DNA of 64,000 nt from JAHWJR01 sp035942035 (lineage in GTDB: Bacteria > Actinomycetota > Acidimicrobiia > Acidimicrobiales > CADCSY01): contig DASZDK010000063.1 in the NCBI GenBank assembly GCA_035942035.1, positions 1 through 64,000 of the forward strand, written 5' to 3'. The notes beneath the pieces were generated by a model. It was not told where the DNA came from. It did not search any database and was given only the letters and a program-made list of their open reading frames with translations. Position 1 is the stretch's first letter, and every line of letters starts with the position of its first letter. The position numbers and the translations under genes were made by a program. Positions 8,320 to 16,495 of the stretch are shown in pieces.

Positions 8320-9827
8320 CCTTGCTGCCTCCCGTCCGAGCCGGTGGATCGTGTCCCGACAAACCATGCCACGAGCCCCGCCACGACGGCCACGCCGACG
8401 ATCAGCGCCCACAGTGGCGAGACCGAGGAGCCCAAGCCGTGCACGGTCGTGGCGAACACGTCCTGGCGGCCACTGTCCCGGTCGCCGAGCCGGGTGTCGG
8501 TCCACGCGGCGACGGCACCGCCGTCGCCGCTGACCAGTCCCACACGAGTGCCGAAGTCGGTGCCGTAGAGCTCACCGAAGCTGGGGCCGACCTCGGAGCT
8601 GAAGGCCGCCGACGAGGCCGGCACGTTGGTGAACGAGGCGCCAGCGTCGGTGGAGGTGGCGAGGTAGGCCTCGGTCATCACGTTGGCCGGGTCGTCACGC
8701 CGGTCGTAGAACAGCACGTCGACCCGACCATCCGGAGCCACCGCCACCTGGGGCAGGTACTGGTCGGTCTGGTCCTCCACCGGGTTGTCGTTGACCCGTA
8801 TGGCCTCGGTCCACGAGTCGCCCCCGTCGTCCGAACGGCGGACGAAGACGTCCTCGTCCCCGTTGCGCCCGTCGTGCCAGGCGGCGTACAGCACCCCGTC
8901 GGGACCGGTGGCCAGTGAGGGGGACTCGGGGAGGAAGACGAGGAAGCGCTCGGTGGGCACGATGCCGGCTTCCAGCTCGACGCCGGGCGAGAACGACGAC
9001 CCGCCATCCTCGGAGCGGGTCAGCACCAAGGAGAAGAACCCGGAATGGGCGGGGCCCTCGAGGTTCTCGAAGTCCCGCCGGTCGTCCTTGAAGTCCTCGT
9101 AGAGCACGACGAGATCGCCACCCGAGTCCACGACCGGGCTGGGCGCGCCTACCCGTTCCCGCGCCGGGTCGCTGACGCGGACCGGGCCGGAGAAGGTCCC
9201 TCCCCCGTCCTGCGAGTACGAAGCGACGATGGCAGCCGACCCCACCAGGCGGTTGAGGCCGACGTTCGCGGCCTGGAGCCACACCACGTGCACGGTCCCG
9301 TCGGGGGCGACGGCGAGCCGGGCCTGGAACGTGAGCTCGCCCGCCACCTCGACCGGGGACTCGATGCTCCGCCCTCCGTCCTGCGACCGGGCCAGCCACA
9401 AGGTGGCTGGCGTGTTCCCGCGGCCCTCCAGGTGGACGTAGAGCACGTAGAGGGTGCCGTCGGGACCAAAGGCGACGTCCGGGGCGTAGGGGCATGGTGT
9501 CCGCTCGGGCGAGGCTGCGCAGGCGGGCGTGTCCGGCGGAAGGGGCAGTTTGGTGGCCTGCCAGCTGGCCCCGCCGTCCTCGCTCCACTCCAGGAGTGCG
9601 TCGAAGCCCGGGCGGTCGATGCGGTGAGCGACGACGAGGTGATCGGGCCGGGCCGGGTGGCGCACCACCGTGGGGGAGTTGTTGACGGTGATGATGCCGG
9701 GCGGGTTCACGAGGACGTCGCCAGCGTCTTGTGGGCCCGTGGTATTCGTCAACAGCACCACGGCCACGCCTACAGCGACCGCCAGTCCCACGACGGCGGC
9801 GACCAGGGCCACAAGCGAGCGGGTCAC
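8316..9827 (-). CDS. BNR/sialidase-fold repeat protein with N- and C-terminal TM helices
   Basis: 503 residues from GTG 9827, chosen because it places VTRSLVALVAAVVGLAVAVG at the very N-terminus as a signal anchor; longer in-frame starts to 9893 add only polar residues. Asp-box motifs occur throughout (SEDGGASW, SQDGGRS, SQDGGGTF, SEDGGSSF, SDDGGDSW, STDAGASF), with YLPQVAVAPDGRVDVLFYDRR as the most conserved block (compare YPQLDVAPNGRVDVIWHDNR in the first BNR protein). A second helix near the C-terminus (LWALIVGVAVVAGLVAWFV) is followed by a polar tail. It is a paralogue of the proteins at 2-1414 and 12514-14100. Probably an envelope-anchored propeller; the substrate, if any, is unknown. 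Confidence 0.85.
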   Translation of the reverse strand: MTRSLVALVAAVVGLAVAVGVAVVLLTNTTGPQDAGDVLVNPPGIITVNNSPTVVRHPARPDHLVVAHRIDRPGFDALLEWSEDGGASWQATKLPLPPDTPACAASPERTPCPYAPDVAFGPDGTLYVLYVHLEGRGNTPATLWLARSQDGGRSIESPVEVAGELTFQARLAVAPDGTVHVVWLQAANVGLNRLVGSAAIVASYSQDGGGTFSGPVRVSDPARERVGAPSPVVDSGGDLVVLYEDFKDDRRDFENLEGPAHSGFFSLVLTRSEDGGSSFSPGVELEAGIVPTERFLVFLPESPSLATGPDGVLYAAWHDGRNGDEDVFVRRSDDGGDSWTEAIRVNDNPVEDQTDQYLPQVAVAPDGRVDVLFYDRRDDPANVMTEAYLATSTDAGASFTNVPASSAAFSSEVGPSFGELYGTDFGTRVGLVSGDGGAVAAWTDTRLGDRDSGRQDVFATTVHGLGSSVSPLWALIVGVAVVAGLVAWFVGTRSTGSDGRQQG

Positions 9828-9998
9828 GTCTGCCTCATGCTCCTGGACTCCCTCGGTGCGGCGCGGCGATGCGGCGTCATTGGCAGGGCGCACTTATGAT
9901 GCCAGGTACCAGCGCTGACCGGTGCCGCTCGACACCGGTCGCTGCGCCGGCTCCCGTCGTGCTGCTCGATTGAAGGGTGGTCCACCATCTCCTCGGAG

Positions 9999-11039
9999 TT
10001 GCAGGCCCGGGACCGGGCGGTCACCGAGACGATGGCCCGCCAGCTCGACGTCGTAGAGGCGCTGGCGGCAACCGCACGGAGTGCCGCCGATGCGGGGACG
10101 AGGTGCTTGCGCTGGCTGGCCGTGGAGCGCCAGGCCACCACCTACCTGCGTCACCTCGCCTCCTGGGCCCAGACGCGGGTCCTCCGGGACCGGCTGTCCA
10201 CCATTGCCGGCCACAGGACCGCCCTGGAGGCCCACGGGACGCGAGCGGGTGTGGAGCTCGAGGCGTTCGACGAGGAGGTCCGGCGCCGGGCCGTGGCCGA
10301 CCTCGGGGTGCGGGTGGCGATCATGGGAAAGGGGGGAGCGGGAAAGACGATGATCTGCGCCACGCTTGCCCGCCAGCTCGCCCGGCGGGGGCGGAAGGTG
10401 CTCGCCGTCGATCTCGACACCAACCCTGGTCTGTCGATGAGCCTGGGGGTCGGGCCCAGTGCGCCGGGTCTCGGTCCAGAAGCGCTGGAGGAACATGCCG
10501 GCGCCAGCTACGGATGGCGCCTGGCGGAAGGGCTCACCGCCCTCGAAGCCGTGGAACGCCATTCCACGGTCGGCCCCGACGGTGTGCGCTTCCTGGCGGT
10601 GGGCAAGATCTGCTCAGTCGACAAGACGGAGGCCAAGCGCTCGGTCCCGGCCATGACCGAGGTCCTTCTCGGCTTCGGTGCCCCTGACGTCGACGTGGTC
10701 GTCGATCTGGAGGCCGGACTCACGACGCCCTTCGAGCGCTACCACTCCTTCGCCGACACCGTGGTGGTGGTGGTCGGCCCCGCTTGGAAGTCGGCGCTGA
10801 CGGCCAGGCGGCTCCTGCCGATGGTCGGCGAGCGGGACACCATCGTGGTGGCCAACCGGGTTGGGGACGAGCCGCACCACCCGGGTCTCGCACCGAGGGT
10901 GCGGGTCCCGTTCGACCCCTGCGTGGTCCACGCCGAACGGGAGGGGCGAGCGCCGATGGATGCCTGTCCGACCTCACCAGCGACGCGCGCGGTCGACACG
11001 CTCGGTGACGTTCTTCTGACCAAGGAGGAAACAGCATGA
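9999..11039 (+). CDS. CooC/MinD-type P-loop ATPase with N-terminal helical domain
   Basis: About 346 residues. The first ~100 residues are helical and charged (AATARSAADAGTRCLRWLAV...), then a deviant Walker A GKGGAGKT with the signature Lys, LAVDLDTNPGLSMSLG as switch region and VVVDLEAG as Walker B-like block, all typical of CooC-like maturation ATPases. Unlike its neighbour it lacks a CxC pair at the metal site: the aligned segment is VGKICSVDKTEA with one Cys. The start is uncertain. TTG 9999 is used here, the frame is open back to about 9960 without ATG/GTG, and ATG 10032 is possible. Its stop overlaps the next ATG (ATGA), so the two ATPases are coupled. Confidence 0.8.
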   Translation: MQARDRAVTETMARQLDVVEALAATARSAADAGTRCLRWLAVERQATTYLRHLASWAQTRVLRDRLSTIAGHRTALEAHGTRAGVELEAFDEEVRRRAVADLGVRVAIMGKGGAGKTMICATLARQLARRGRKVLAVDLDTNPGLSMSLGVGPSAPGLGPEALEEHAGASYGWRLAEGLTALEAVERHSTVGPDGVRFLAVGKICSVDKTEAKRSVPAMTEVLLGFGAPDVDVVVDLEAGLTTPFERYHSFADTVVVVVGPAWKSALTARRLLPMVGERDTIVVANRVGDEPHHPGLAPRVRVPFDPCVVHAEREGRAPMDACPTSPATRAVDTLGDVLLTKEETA

Positions 11040-11785
11040 AGGTGGCGGTAGCAGGCAAGGGTGGGTCGGGCAAGAGCACGGTCAGCGGTGCGTTGGCCCG
11101 CTTCCTGGCGCGCCGAGGTCACGAGGTGATCGCCATCGACGCCGATCCCAACCCCAACCTCGGGATCTCGCTGGGTCTGCCTCCAGGCTCGGTCGAGACC
11201 ATGCGGCCCATCCTCAACGCCCTTCTCGACAGCGGTCACACTCACGACGACCCCACGCCGCCGGCCGACGAGCTGTTGTCACGGTACGGCGTCGAGGCGC
11301 CCGACGGCGTGACCTTGGTGGCCACCGGCAAGATCGAACGCCCGTCGAGCGCCTGCTTGTGCTGCGGCTCGCACAACACCACCCGGCAGTTCTTCGGAGA
11401 GCTTCCCGCCGACGACCGCGTCGTGGTGGCTGACCTCGAAGCCGGGCTCAACGACCTCATCTGGGCCCACCCCGGGCCCCAGGACGTCGTGCTCGCCGTG
11501 ACCGAGGGCAGCGCCAAGTCGGTCGAGGTGGCCCGCCGTGCGTGCCGGCTCGCCGAAGAGCTCGGCGTCAGTCGCATCATCGCCGTCGCCAACCGGATGC
11601 TGAGCGAGGCGGACGTGGAGGTGGTTGCCGGGGCGCTCGGCGTCGAGGAGGTGGTGGGCGTTCCCGAGGATCCGGCCGTGGAGCACGCCGACAACCTGGG
11701 ACTGGCGCCCATCGACGTGGACCCGGGCTCGCCGGCGTTGGCGGCGCTCGACCAGCTGGCGCAGCGGCTCGTCGCCGCGACGTAG
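11036..11785 (+). CDS. CooC-like ATPase with intact CxCC motif
   Basis: 249 residues. CooC proteins are MinD/Mrp-class ATPases that load Ni into carbon monoxide dehydrogenase through a dimer-interface CxC site. Here the deviant Walker A is GKGGSGKS (residues 7-14), the switch region is AIDADPNPNLG, the cysteine motif is SSACLCCGSH (Cys107, Cys109, Cys110), and the Walker B-like block is VVVADLEAG. ATG 11036 overlaps the previous stop. No Ni-CODH, cox or other metalloenzyme gene lies in the window, so the client is unknown. It serves as the Cys reference for the TGA-containing paralogue at 11835-12623. Confidence 0.85.
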   Translation: MKVAVAGKGGSGKSTVSGALARFLARRGHEVIAIDADPNPNLGISLGLPPGSVETMRPILNALLDSGHTHDDPTPPADELLSRYGVEAPDGVTLVATGKIERPSSACLCCGSHNTTRQFFGELPADDRVVVADLEAGLNDLIWAHPGPQDVVLAVTEGSAKSVEVARRACRLAEELGVSRIIAVANRMLSEADVEVVAGALGVEEVVGVPEDPAVEHADNLGLAPIDVDPGSPALAALDQLAQRLVAAT

Positions 11786-11834
11786 CCTCAGCCGACCCGG
11801 GAGCCCGGCCACGCCGGGATACCGGGCGTGAGCA

Positions 11835-12623
11835 TCACTCGAAGGGAGTGCATCGAGGTCGACTCCGAGCGTCGGCACGTGAGATGACAGCGGCCAGCGC
11901 TTCGATCCCCTCGACCGCCGATGCGGAAGGCTGCATGTCCAGCAGGCAGTGACCGGCTCGATCTGCTCGGATGATCGCCTCGTCCTCGGGGATCACCCCG
12001 AGCAAATCCACGCCGTGGTCCCCGGCGAAGGCTTCCAGGTGGTGCCGGTCGTCGTCGCCCGCTCGGTTGCCCACCAAACCGATCTCCGGGATGCCGAGTT
12101 GTCGCCCGAGGGCGATGGTTCGCGAGGCTGTGAGGAGCGACTTCACTTGAGGATTGGCCACCACGAGCAACAGATCAGCATGGCGAAGGGTGCCGCCGGC
12201 CCACGACAGGTGCTCGAGTCCCGCCTCCATGTCTGCGAGGACGATCGTCTCGGGGAGCACGGTCTCGATGTCCTGCAGGACGTCACGTACCGTGACGTGG
12301 GATACCCCCGTTCAACCGCTTCCGGCCTTCTCGACTCGGGCCCCGAGCACGAAGGTGACGCCGTCGGGTCCGGCCAGCCCGTACTCGGACAGAAGCTCCA
12401 GTGGTCGGAGCGATGGGACCTGCCGGTGGCCACCCGACTGGTCGAGCAAGGGTCGCATCGCAGACACCTGCTCTTCGGCGACCCCACTGTTGGCGGCGAG
12501 GTTGGGATCAGAGTCACAGTCGACGGCGACGACGTGGTGGCCGGCGCGGGCGAGGAGCCGGCACAACACCGCCGCGATGCTGGTCTTGCCCGCGCCGCCC
12601 TTGCCGGAGATGCCTATGCGCAT
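11835..12623 (-). CDS. CooC-like ATPase, probable selenoprotein (in-frame TGA at codon 104)
   Basis: One frame runs from ATG 12623 (MRIGISGKGGAGKTS, deviant Walker A) to 11835 with a single in-frame TGA at 12312-12314. Upstream are VVAVDCDSDPNLAAN and LGARVEKAGSG; downstream TGVSHVTVRDVL and VLADMEAG continue the same CooC fold without a frame change. Against the plus-strand paralogue, the TGA aligns with Cys107, the first Cys of its CxCC metal-site motif. A perfect stem-loop follows the TGA at the spacing expected of a bacterial SECIS. The product would be 262 residues with Sec104. The alternative is a nonsense-mutated Cys codon in a recent pseudogene; the otherwise clean frame argues against long decay. 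The ATG lies 110 bases inside the upstream BNR gene's 3' end. Confidence 0.72.
12280..12298 (-). promoter_or_regulatory. Candidate bacterial SECIS stem-loop
   Basis: On the minus strand ACGTCACG (12298-12291) pairs perfectly with CGTGACGT (12287-12280) around the loop GTA. The loop begins 21 bases after the TGA and its first base is G. Known bSECIS rules ask for a short stem, an apical loop of 3-14 bases with a G in the first two positions, and a TGA-to-loop distance of about 16-37 bases; all are met. The stem is inside the coding sequence (residues VTVRDV), as in other bacterial selenoprotein genes. Confidence 0.6.
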
Positions 12624-14100
12624 GTACGGATGCTACGCCCATGGGACGCCAGGCGAGGATGGCGCCCACGAGCAGGAGGGCACCGCCGGTGGCGGCCAAC
12701 GGCCAGCGAGGCCCCTGCGCTTCGGTCACCTCGACGGCGGCCATCGCCAGGTCCTGGATGTTGGTGGCCACCGAGCCTCTGGTGGTGTCGGCCCAGAACG
12801 AAAGCGCCCGGTCCTCTTGCGAGACCACGGCCAACTGGCTCCCCAGCTGGGGAAGGTCCTGGGCACTCCCGAAGCCGATGCGGGAGTCGAACGCCGTGGC
12901 CGACACGGTGGTGGCGACGAAGGTGGTCGCCCCGTCGTTAGAGGAGGCCAGCGTCACCTCGGCCAGCACGTCGGCGGGATCGGCACTGCGGTCGTAGAAC
13001 GCCACGTCGACCCGGCCGCCGGGCGCCACCCCCACCGCCGGCAGGTACTGAGCACCAGGTCGAGGAAGCACGGCTCGAGCAGGTGACCACGTCTGCCCTG
13101 CGTCGTCGGAGTGGGCGAGGAACACGTCGCGGGAGTCGGCCCGGCCCTCGTCCCAGACCGAGTAGAGGCGCCCCGACCCCATGTCCCAGGCGAACCCGGG
13201 GGTGGGGCCGAGGTTCACGATGATGCGCGACGGCGGCACCACACCGTCGGCCACCACGGCAGCCGGACCGAAGGTGGCTCCTCGATCGTCGGACGTCCAT
13301 GAGACCACCCGCCACGGCTCATCGCTCGGTGGTCCTCCCTGCCCACCGTGGCGTGCCTCGTAGTCGGAGTGGTCAGCGCCGAGGTCGAGGGCGCCGATCA
13401 CGACCCGGCCGCCCGGCCCGAACAGCACCGTGGGCTGAAGCAGCAGGCGGTCGTCGGCGCTGACCTTCACCGGCGACCCGAAGCTCCGGCCACCGTCATC
13501 AGACCGGGCCAGAACGACCGGGTTGGGCGGTGGAGGAAAGCCGAGCGGGACCTCCGCCGCCGCCGGTCCAGCCTGTACCCAGGTCACCAACACCCGCGTG
13601 CCCTCGGTCGCCAGCCGAGCATGGAACGCCTCGGGCCCGGCCACGACCACCGGTGCCCCCTCGGGTTGGTCCTCCCGAAAGCGATGGAGCCACACCCCGA
13701 CCGGCTGGTTGAACCGTCCACCGGTGGCGGTACTGAGCACGAGCAGGTCGCCGGTGTCGGTGAAGGCGACGTCGGGGGCGTGGCAGTTCGGCTGTTCGGG
13801 AGCGAGGGGCAGGGGCAGGGATTCCCATGTCACCCCACCGTTGGTGGACCGCCAGATCGAGCAGGAGAACCGGGGCGTGTCGATGCGATCCGCCACCACC
13901 AGGACCTCGGGACGTCGAGGATGGACCGCCACCGCCGGCGAGTTGTGGGCGGCGATGCCGGGACGGTCCAAGTTGACGACGACGGTGTTGCCCCGTTCCA
14001 GGGCGGCGGGGCGAGGCTGAACCGCCACCACGACGAGTACGACGCCGGCGACCGCCGCCAGCACGCCGCCGAGCGCCCGCCTGTTCCTCCACCGCTCCAC
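12514..14100 (-). CDS. BNR/sialidase-fold repeat protein overlapping the CooC-like gene
   Basis: 528 residues from GTG 14100. A signal-anchor helix at about residues 11-27 (VLAAVAGVVLVVVAV) is followed by Asp-box repeats (STNGGVTW, SDDGGRSF, SDDRGATF, SDDAGQTW) and the block YLPAVGVAPGGRVDVAFYDRS shared with the paralogue at 8316-9827. After the C-terminal helix (LAATGGALLLVGAILAW) the frame continues as an Arg-rich tail for about 40 residues while it overlaps the first 110 bases of the CooC-like gene in another frame. The other BNR proteins end soon after their helix, so the tail is probably non-functional read-through or the result of a 3' frameshift. Function is unknown; the tight overlap suggests co-expression with the ATPase. 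Confidence 0.82.
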   Translation of the reverse strand: MERWRNRRALGGVLAAVAGVVLVVVAVQPRPAALERGNTVVVNLDRPGIAAHNSPAVAVHPRRPEVLVVADRIDTPRFSCSIWRSTNGGVTWESLPLPLAPEQPNCHAPDVAFTDTGDLLVLSTATGGRFNQPVGVWLHRFREDQPEGAPVVVAGPEAFHARLATEGTRVLVTWVQAGPAAAEVPLGFPPPPNPVVLARSDDGGRSFGSPVKVSADDRLLLQPTVLFGPGGRVVIGALDLGADHSDYEARHGGQGGPPSDEPWRVVSWTSDDRGATFGPAAVVADGVVPPSRIIVNLGPTPGFAWDMGSGRLYSVWDEGRADSRDVFLAHSDDAGQTWSPARAVLPRPGAQYLPAVGVAPGGRVDVAFYDRSADPADVLAEVTLASSNDGATTFVATTVSATAFDSRIGFGSAQDLPQLGSQLAVVSQEDRALSFWADTTRGSVATNIQDLAMAAVEVTEAQGPRWPLAATGGALLLVGAILAWRPMGVASVHAHRHLRQGRRGQDQHRGGVVPAPRPRRPPRRRRRL

Positions 14101-14298
14101 CGAAAGATCGTCCCACGAAACTCCTACCGAGCCAGTCGAGCCAACCGCGTTCGCTGGGTGACGATGCCGGCACCATCGCCGCCGAACGGCATGAACTCCG
14201 GTTGCCGGGTGCCATCACGAGGGGGAGGAGGGCGCGCATGGGCGGGCGGGCGTCGCTGCCGGGCACACGTCTGAGCCCGGGCTGCCAGGAGTGAGCCC

Positions 14299-14790
14299 GT
14301 GGCTTCTCGTGACGTCGAACGCAACTATTCCGTCACCCAGGTCGCCGGCGAGCGCACGTGTGTGCCGAAGAGCGCCTCCATCAGCGTGGAGCACGAGCGA
14401 GACGACGACGAAGAAGAGGTCGAGTTCCAGCTCAAGTGGCAGCTCGCCGAGGTGGACGACCAGGACGAGACGGACGGGCGGCGAGACGGCGGTCGGACCC
14501 GGCGGTCCCGTGTAGGTTACATAACGAGGATTATCGGCGGCGGTCTCCAGGAGTTGCATCGGCCGAAGAACCAGGGCCCCATGTTCGGCCTGTACGTCAC
14601 GGCAACGACCCCCACACACGCGCCCCTGCCATCTGCTGCGGGGCTGCTGCTCGTTCGGCGCAGCGAGAGGTACTTACGTCGCCGCGGTCCCCAAGTCGTG
14701 CAGCTGTTCGCCGACGTCGGTCAGTGGTGCCTGTTTGTACTCGGAGCGCGGTCGTGCTGCTCACCCTGCTCGACGTCACATGGACCGTGA
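14299..14790 (+). pseudogene. Amphi-Trp-domain-like gene, probably broken
   Basis: From GTG 14299 the product starts DVERNYSVTQVAGERTCVP and continues SISVEHERDDDEEEVEFQLKW, which resembles the C-terminal strand pattern of amphi-Trp domain proteins (acidic stretch, then EEVEFQLKW). The helical segment normally between the N-terminal start and the VAGER strand appears to be missing, and after DDQDETDG the frame runs on for about 90 unrelated residues. I infer an internal deletion and loss of the normal stop. This rests on my memory of the family pattern and is tentative. Confidence 0.45.
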
Positions 14791-15008
14791 TCGCCGCTGC
14801 GGTCGGCCGGGACCGCTTCTCCCGACTCATCACGAAAGCGGTACAGGGTAAGCAAGAGTGATCGGTGCCTTAGAGTTCACCCGGCTTCATCCGGCATGCT
14901 TGCGCAGCGCCGACCTCTGTGACTCATCGCTGCATCTGATCGAGTCGGAAGCTGAAGGGAGGAAACAGTGTCGGAAATGGGCGAGGACTGGCGGAGGGGT
15001 GGACTGAG

Positions 15009-16019
15009 ATGACAGAGCACGAAGGTCGCAACACCGGACCACCCCGAGGGGCAAGACGAGCCAATGAGGCTACGAACAGTCCGACCGATGACCAGGCTCC
15101 CAAGAAGCCGGCGGACCTGGAGAAGCAGTCGTGGTGGGCGGTCCTCAAGCGCACGGTGCTCGAGTTCAAAGAGGACAATGTCACCGACTGGGCGGCGGCA
15201 CTGACGTACTACGGGGTGCTCGCCATCTTCCCGGCCATCCTCGCTCTCGTCTCCATCCTCGGCCTCGTGGGCTCGTCCGCCACCCAGCCCCTGATCGACA
15301 ACGTGGGCAAGGTGGCGCCGGGTCCGGCGAAGGACATCGTCACGGGCGCCATCCAGAACCTGCAGAAGAGCCAAGGTGCGGCGGGGGTCCTCTTCATCGT
15401 CGGCCTCGTCGCCGCCCTTTGGTCCGCGTCCGGCTACGTCGCCGCCTTCATGCGCGCCTCCAACGCAATCTACGACGTCGAGGAGGGAAGGCCGATCTGG
15501 AAGAAGGGCCCAGTTCGCCTCGGCGTGACCCTCGTGCTGCTGGTCCTGCTGGCCATCAGCGCGCTTGCTGTGGTTCTCACCGGTGGCCTGGCCGACCAGG
15601 TGGGGAAGCTCCTCGGCATCGGCTCGACGGTGGTGACGGTGTGGGACATCGTCAAGTGGCCGGTACTGCTGGTGATCGTCAGCTTCATGTTCGCCATCCT
15701 GTACTGGGCGTCGCCCAACGTGAAGCAGCCAGGATTTCGCTGGGTCAGCCCCGGTGGTGTGGTCGCGGTCGTGTTATGGGTCGTCGCCTCGGCGCTGTTC
15801 GCCTTCTACGTCGCCAACTTCGGCTCCTACAACAAGACCTACGGTGCCCTGGGCGGCGTCATCATCTTCTTGATCTGGTTGTGGATCTCGAACATCGCCG
15901 TCCTGCTCGGCGCCGAGTTCAATGCCGAGCTCGAACGAAGTCGCCAGATCGAAGCTGGCCACCCCCCGGACAAGGAGCCGTTCTTGGAGCCACGCGACAC
16001 GCGGAAGATGAAGGGGTAG
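15009..16019 (+). CDS. YihY/virulence factor BrkB family membrane protein
   Basis: 336 residues from ATG 15009 with a ribosome site (ggagggg) about 12 bases upstream. A hydrophilic N-terminus is followed by six hydrophobic helices. Family landmarks are visible: DWAAALTYYGVLAIFPAILAL, ALWSASGYVAAFM, and YKTYGALGGVIIFLIWLWIS-type sequence near residues 278-298 (YNKTYGALGG, LIWLWISN), then GAEFNAELER. Once annotated as ribonuclease BN, the family is now regarded as inner-membrane proteins of unclear, possibly transport, function. The gene appears monocistronic. Confidence 0.93.
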   Translation: MTEHEGRNTGPPRGARRANEATNSPTDDQAPKKPADLEKQSWWAVLKRTVLEFKEDNVTDWAAALTYYGVLAIFPAILALVSILGLVGSSATQPLIDNVGKVAPGPAKDIVTGAIQNLQKSQGAAGVLFIVGLVAALWSASGYVAAFMRASNAIYDVEEGRPIWKKGPVRLGVTLVLLVLLAISALAVVLTGGLADQVGKLLGIGSTVVTVWDIVKWPVLLVIVSFMFAILYWASPNVKQPGFRWVSPGGVVAVVLWVVASALFAFYVANFGSYNKTYGALGGVIIFLIWLWISNIAVLLGAEFNAELERSRQIEAGHPPDKEPFLEPRDTRKMKG

Positions 16020-16495
16020 GGCTCGATGGCGGCGGCCACGTTGCGGTTCGAAAGGTCGTCGGTGTCGCGGTCGCCGGTGGGATGTGGCAGGCCCGGCTGC
16101 GCCCCCACGGGAGCACCGTGGCCGGGACGAGCGCTGCGTTCCGCGACGCGTTCCTAGTCCTCTCCTGCTTCGGTTTCCTCGCCATGCTCTCGCCTCCTGG
16201 GCACGGCGCGACACGAAACCGGTGGCGGCTCGGGCATCCGGCGAACGACCCGTTCGCCGCGCCACCGAGACCACCGAGACCGGTGACGAAGCACCACCAG
16301 AGGGACCCCTGAGCTCGCTGAATCGCCCGGCCGCAGTCCCGGCTTCAGTGGAGGACGACGACCTGGCCCAGCCCAGCACCCGGCGGGCTGCGTCCAACTC
16401 CTGCTCCCGCACCGCACCGAGGTCGGGAACGGTCACAGCCTCCCTTTCGTCGTGGCGGCTGCATGGTGCAGGATCACCGGTGCTATCACCTCGGC
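16020..16495. other. Gap with possible decayed transporter fragment
   Basis: About 475 bases without a supported gene. One plus-strand frame near 16120-16200 gives STVAGTSAAFRDAFLV and LAMLSP, which resembles the last helix of an MFS drug exporter, but the match is too short to call. The remainder is Arg/Pro-rich noise in all frames. Confidence 0.35.

Noticed and set aside
11786..11834. Terminator between the convergent ATPase genes
   Set aside because: Only a 5-bp CCCGG/CCGGG stem is present near 11803-11817, too weak to call.
11835..12260. Separate 141-codon gene starting at GTG 12260
   Set aside because: It starts in mid-domain, has no ribosome site, and is the in-frame continuation of the ATPase after the TGA.
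16020..16495. MFS transporter C-terminal fragment
   Set aside because: Only about 20 residues resemble a terminal helix; too short to annotate as a pseudogene.
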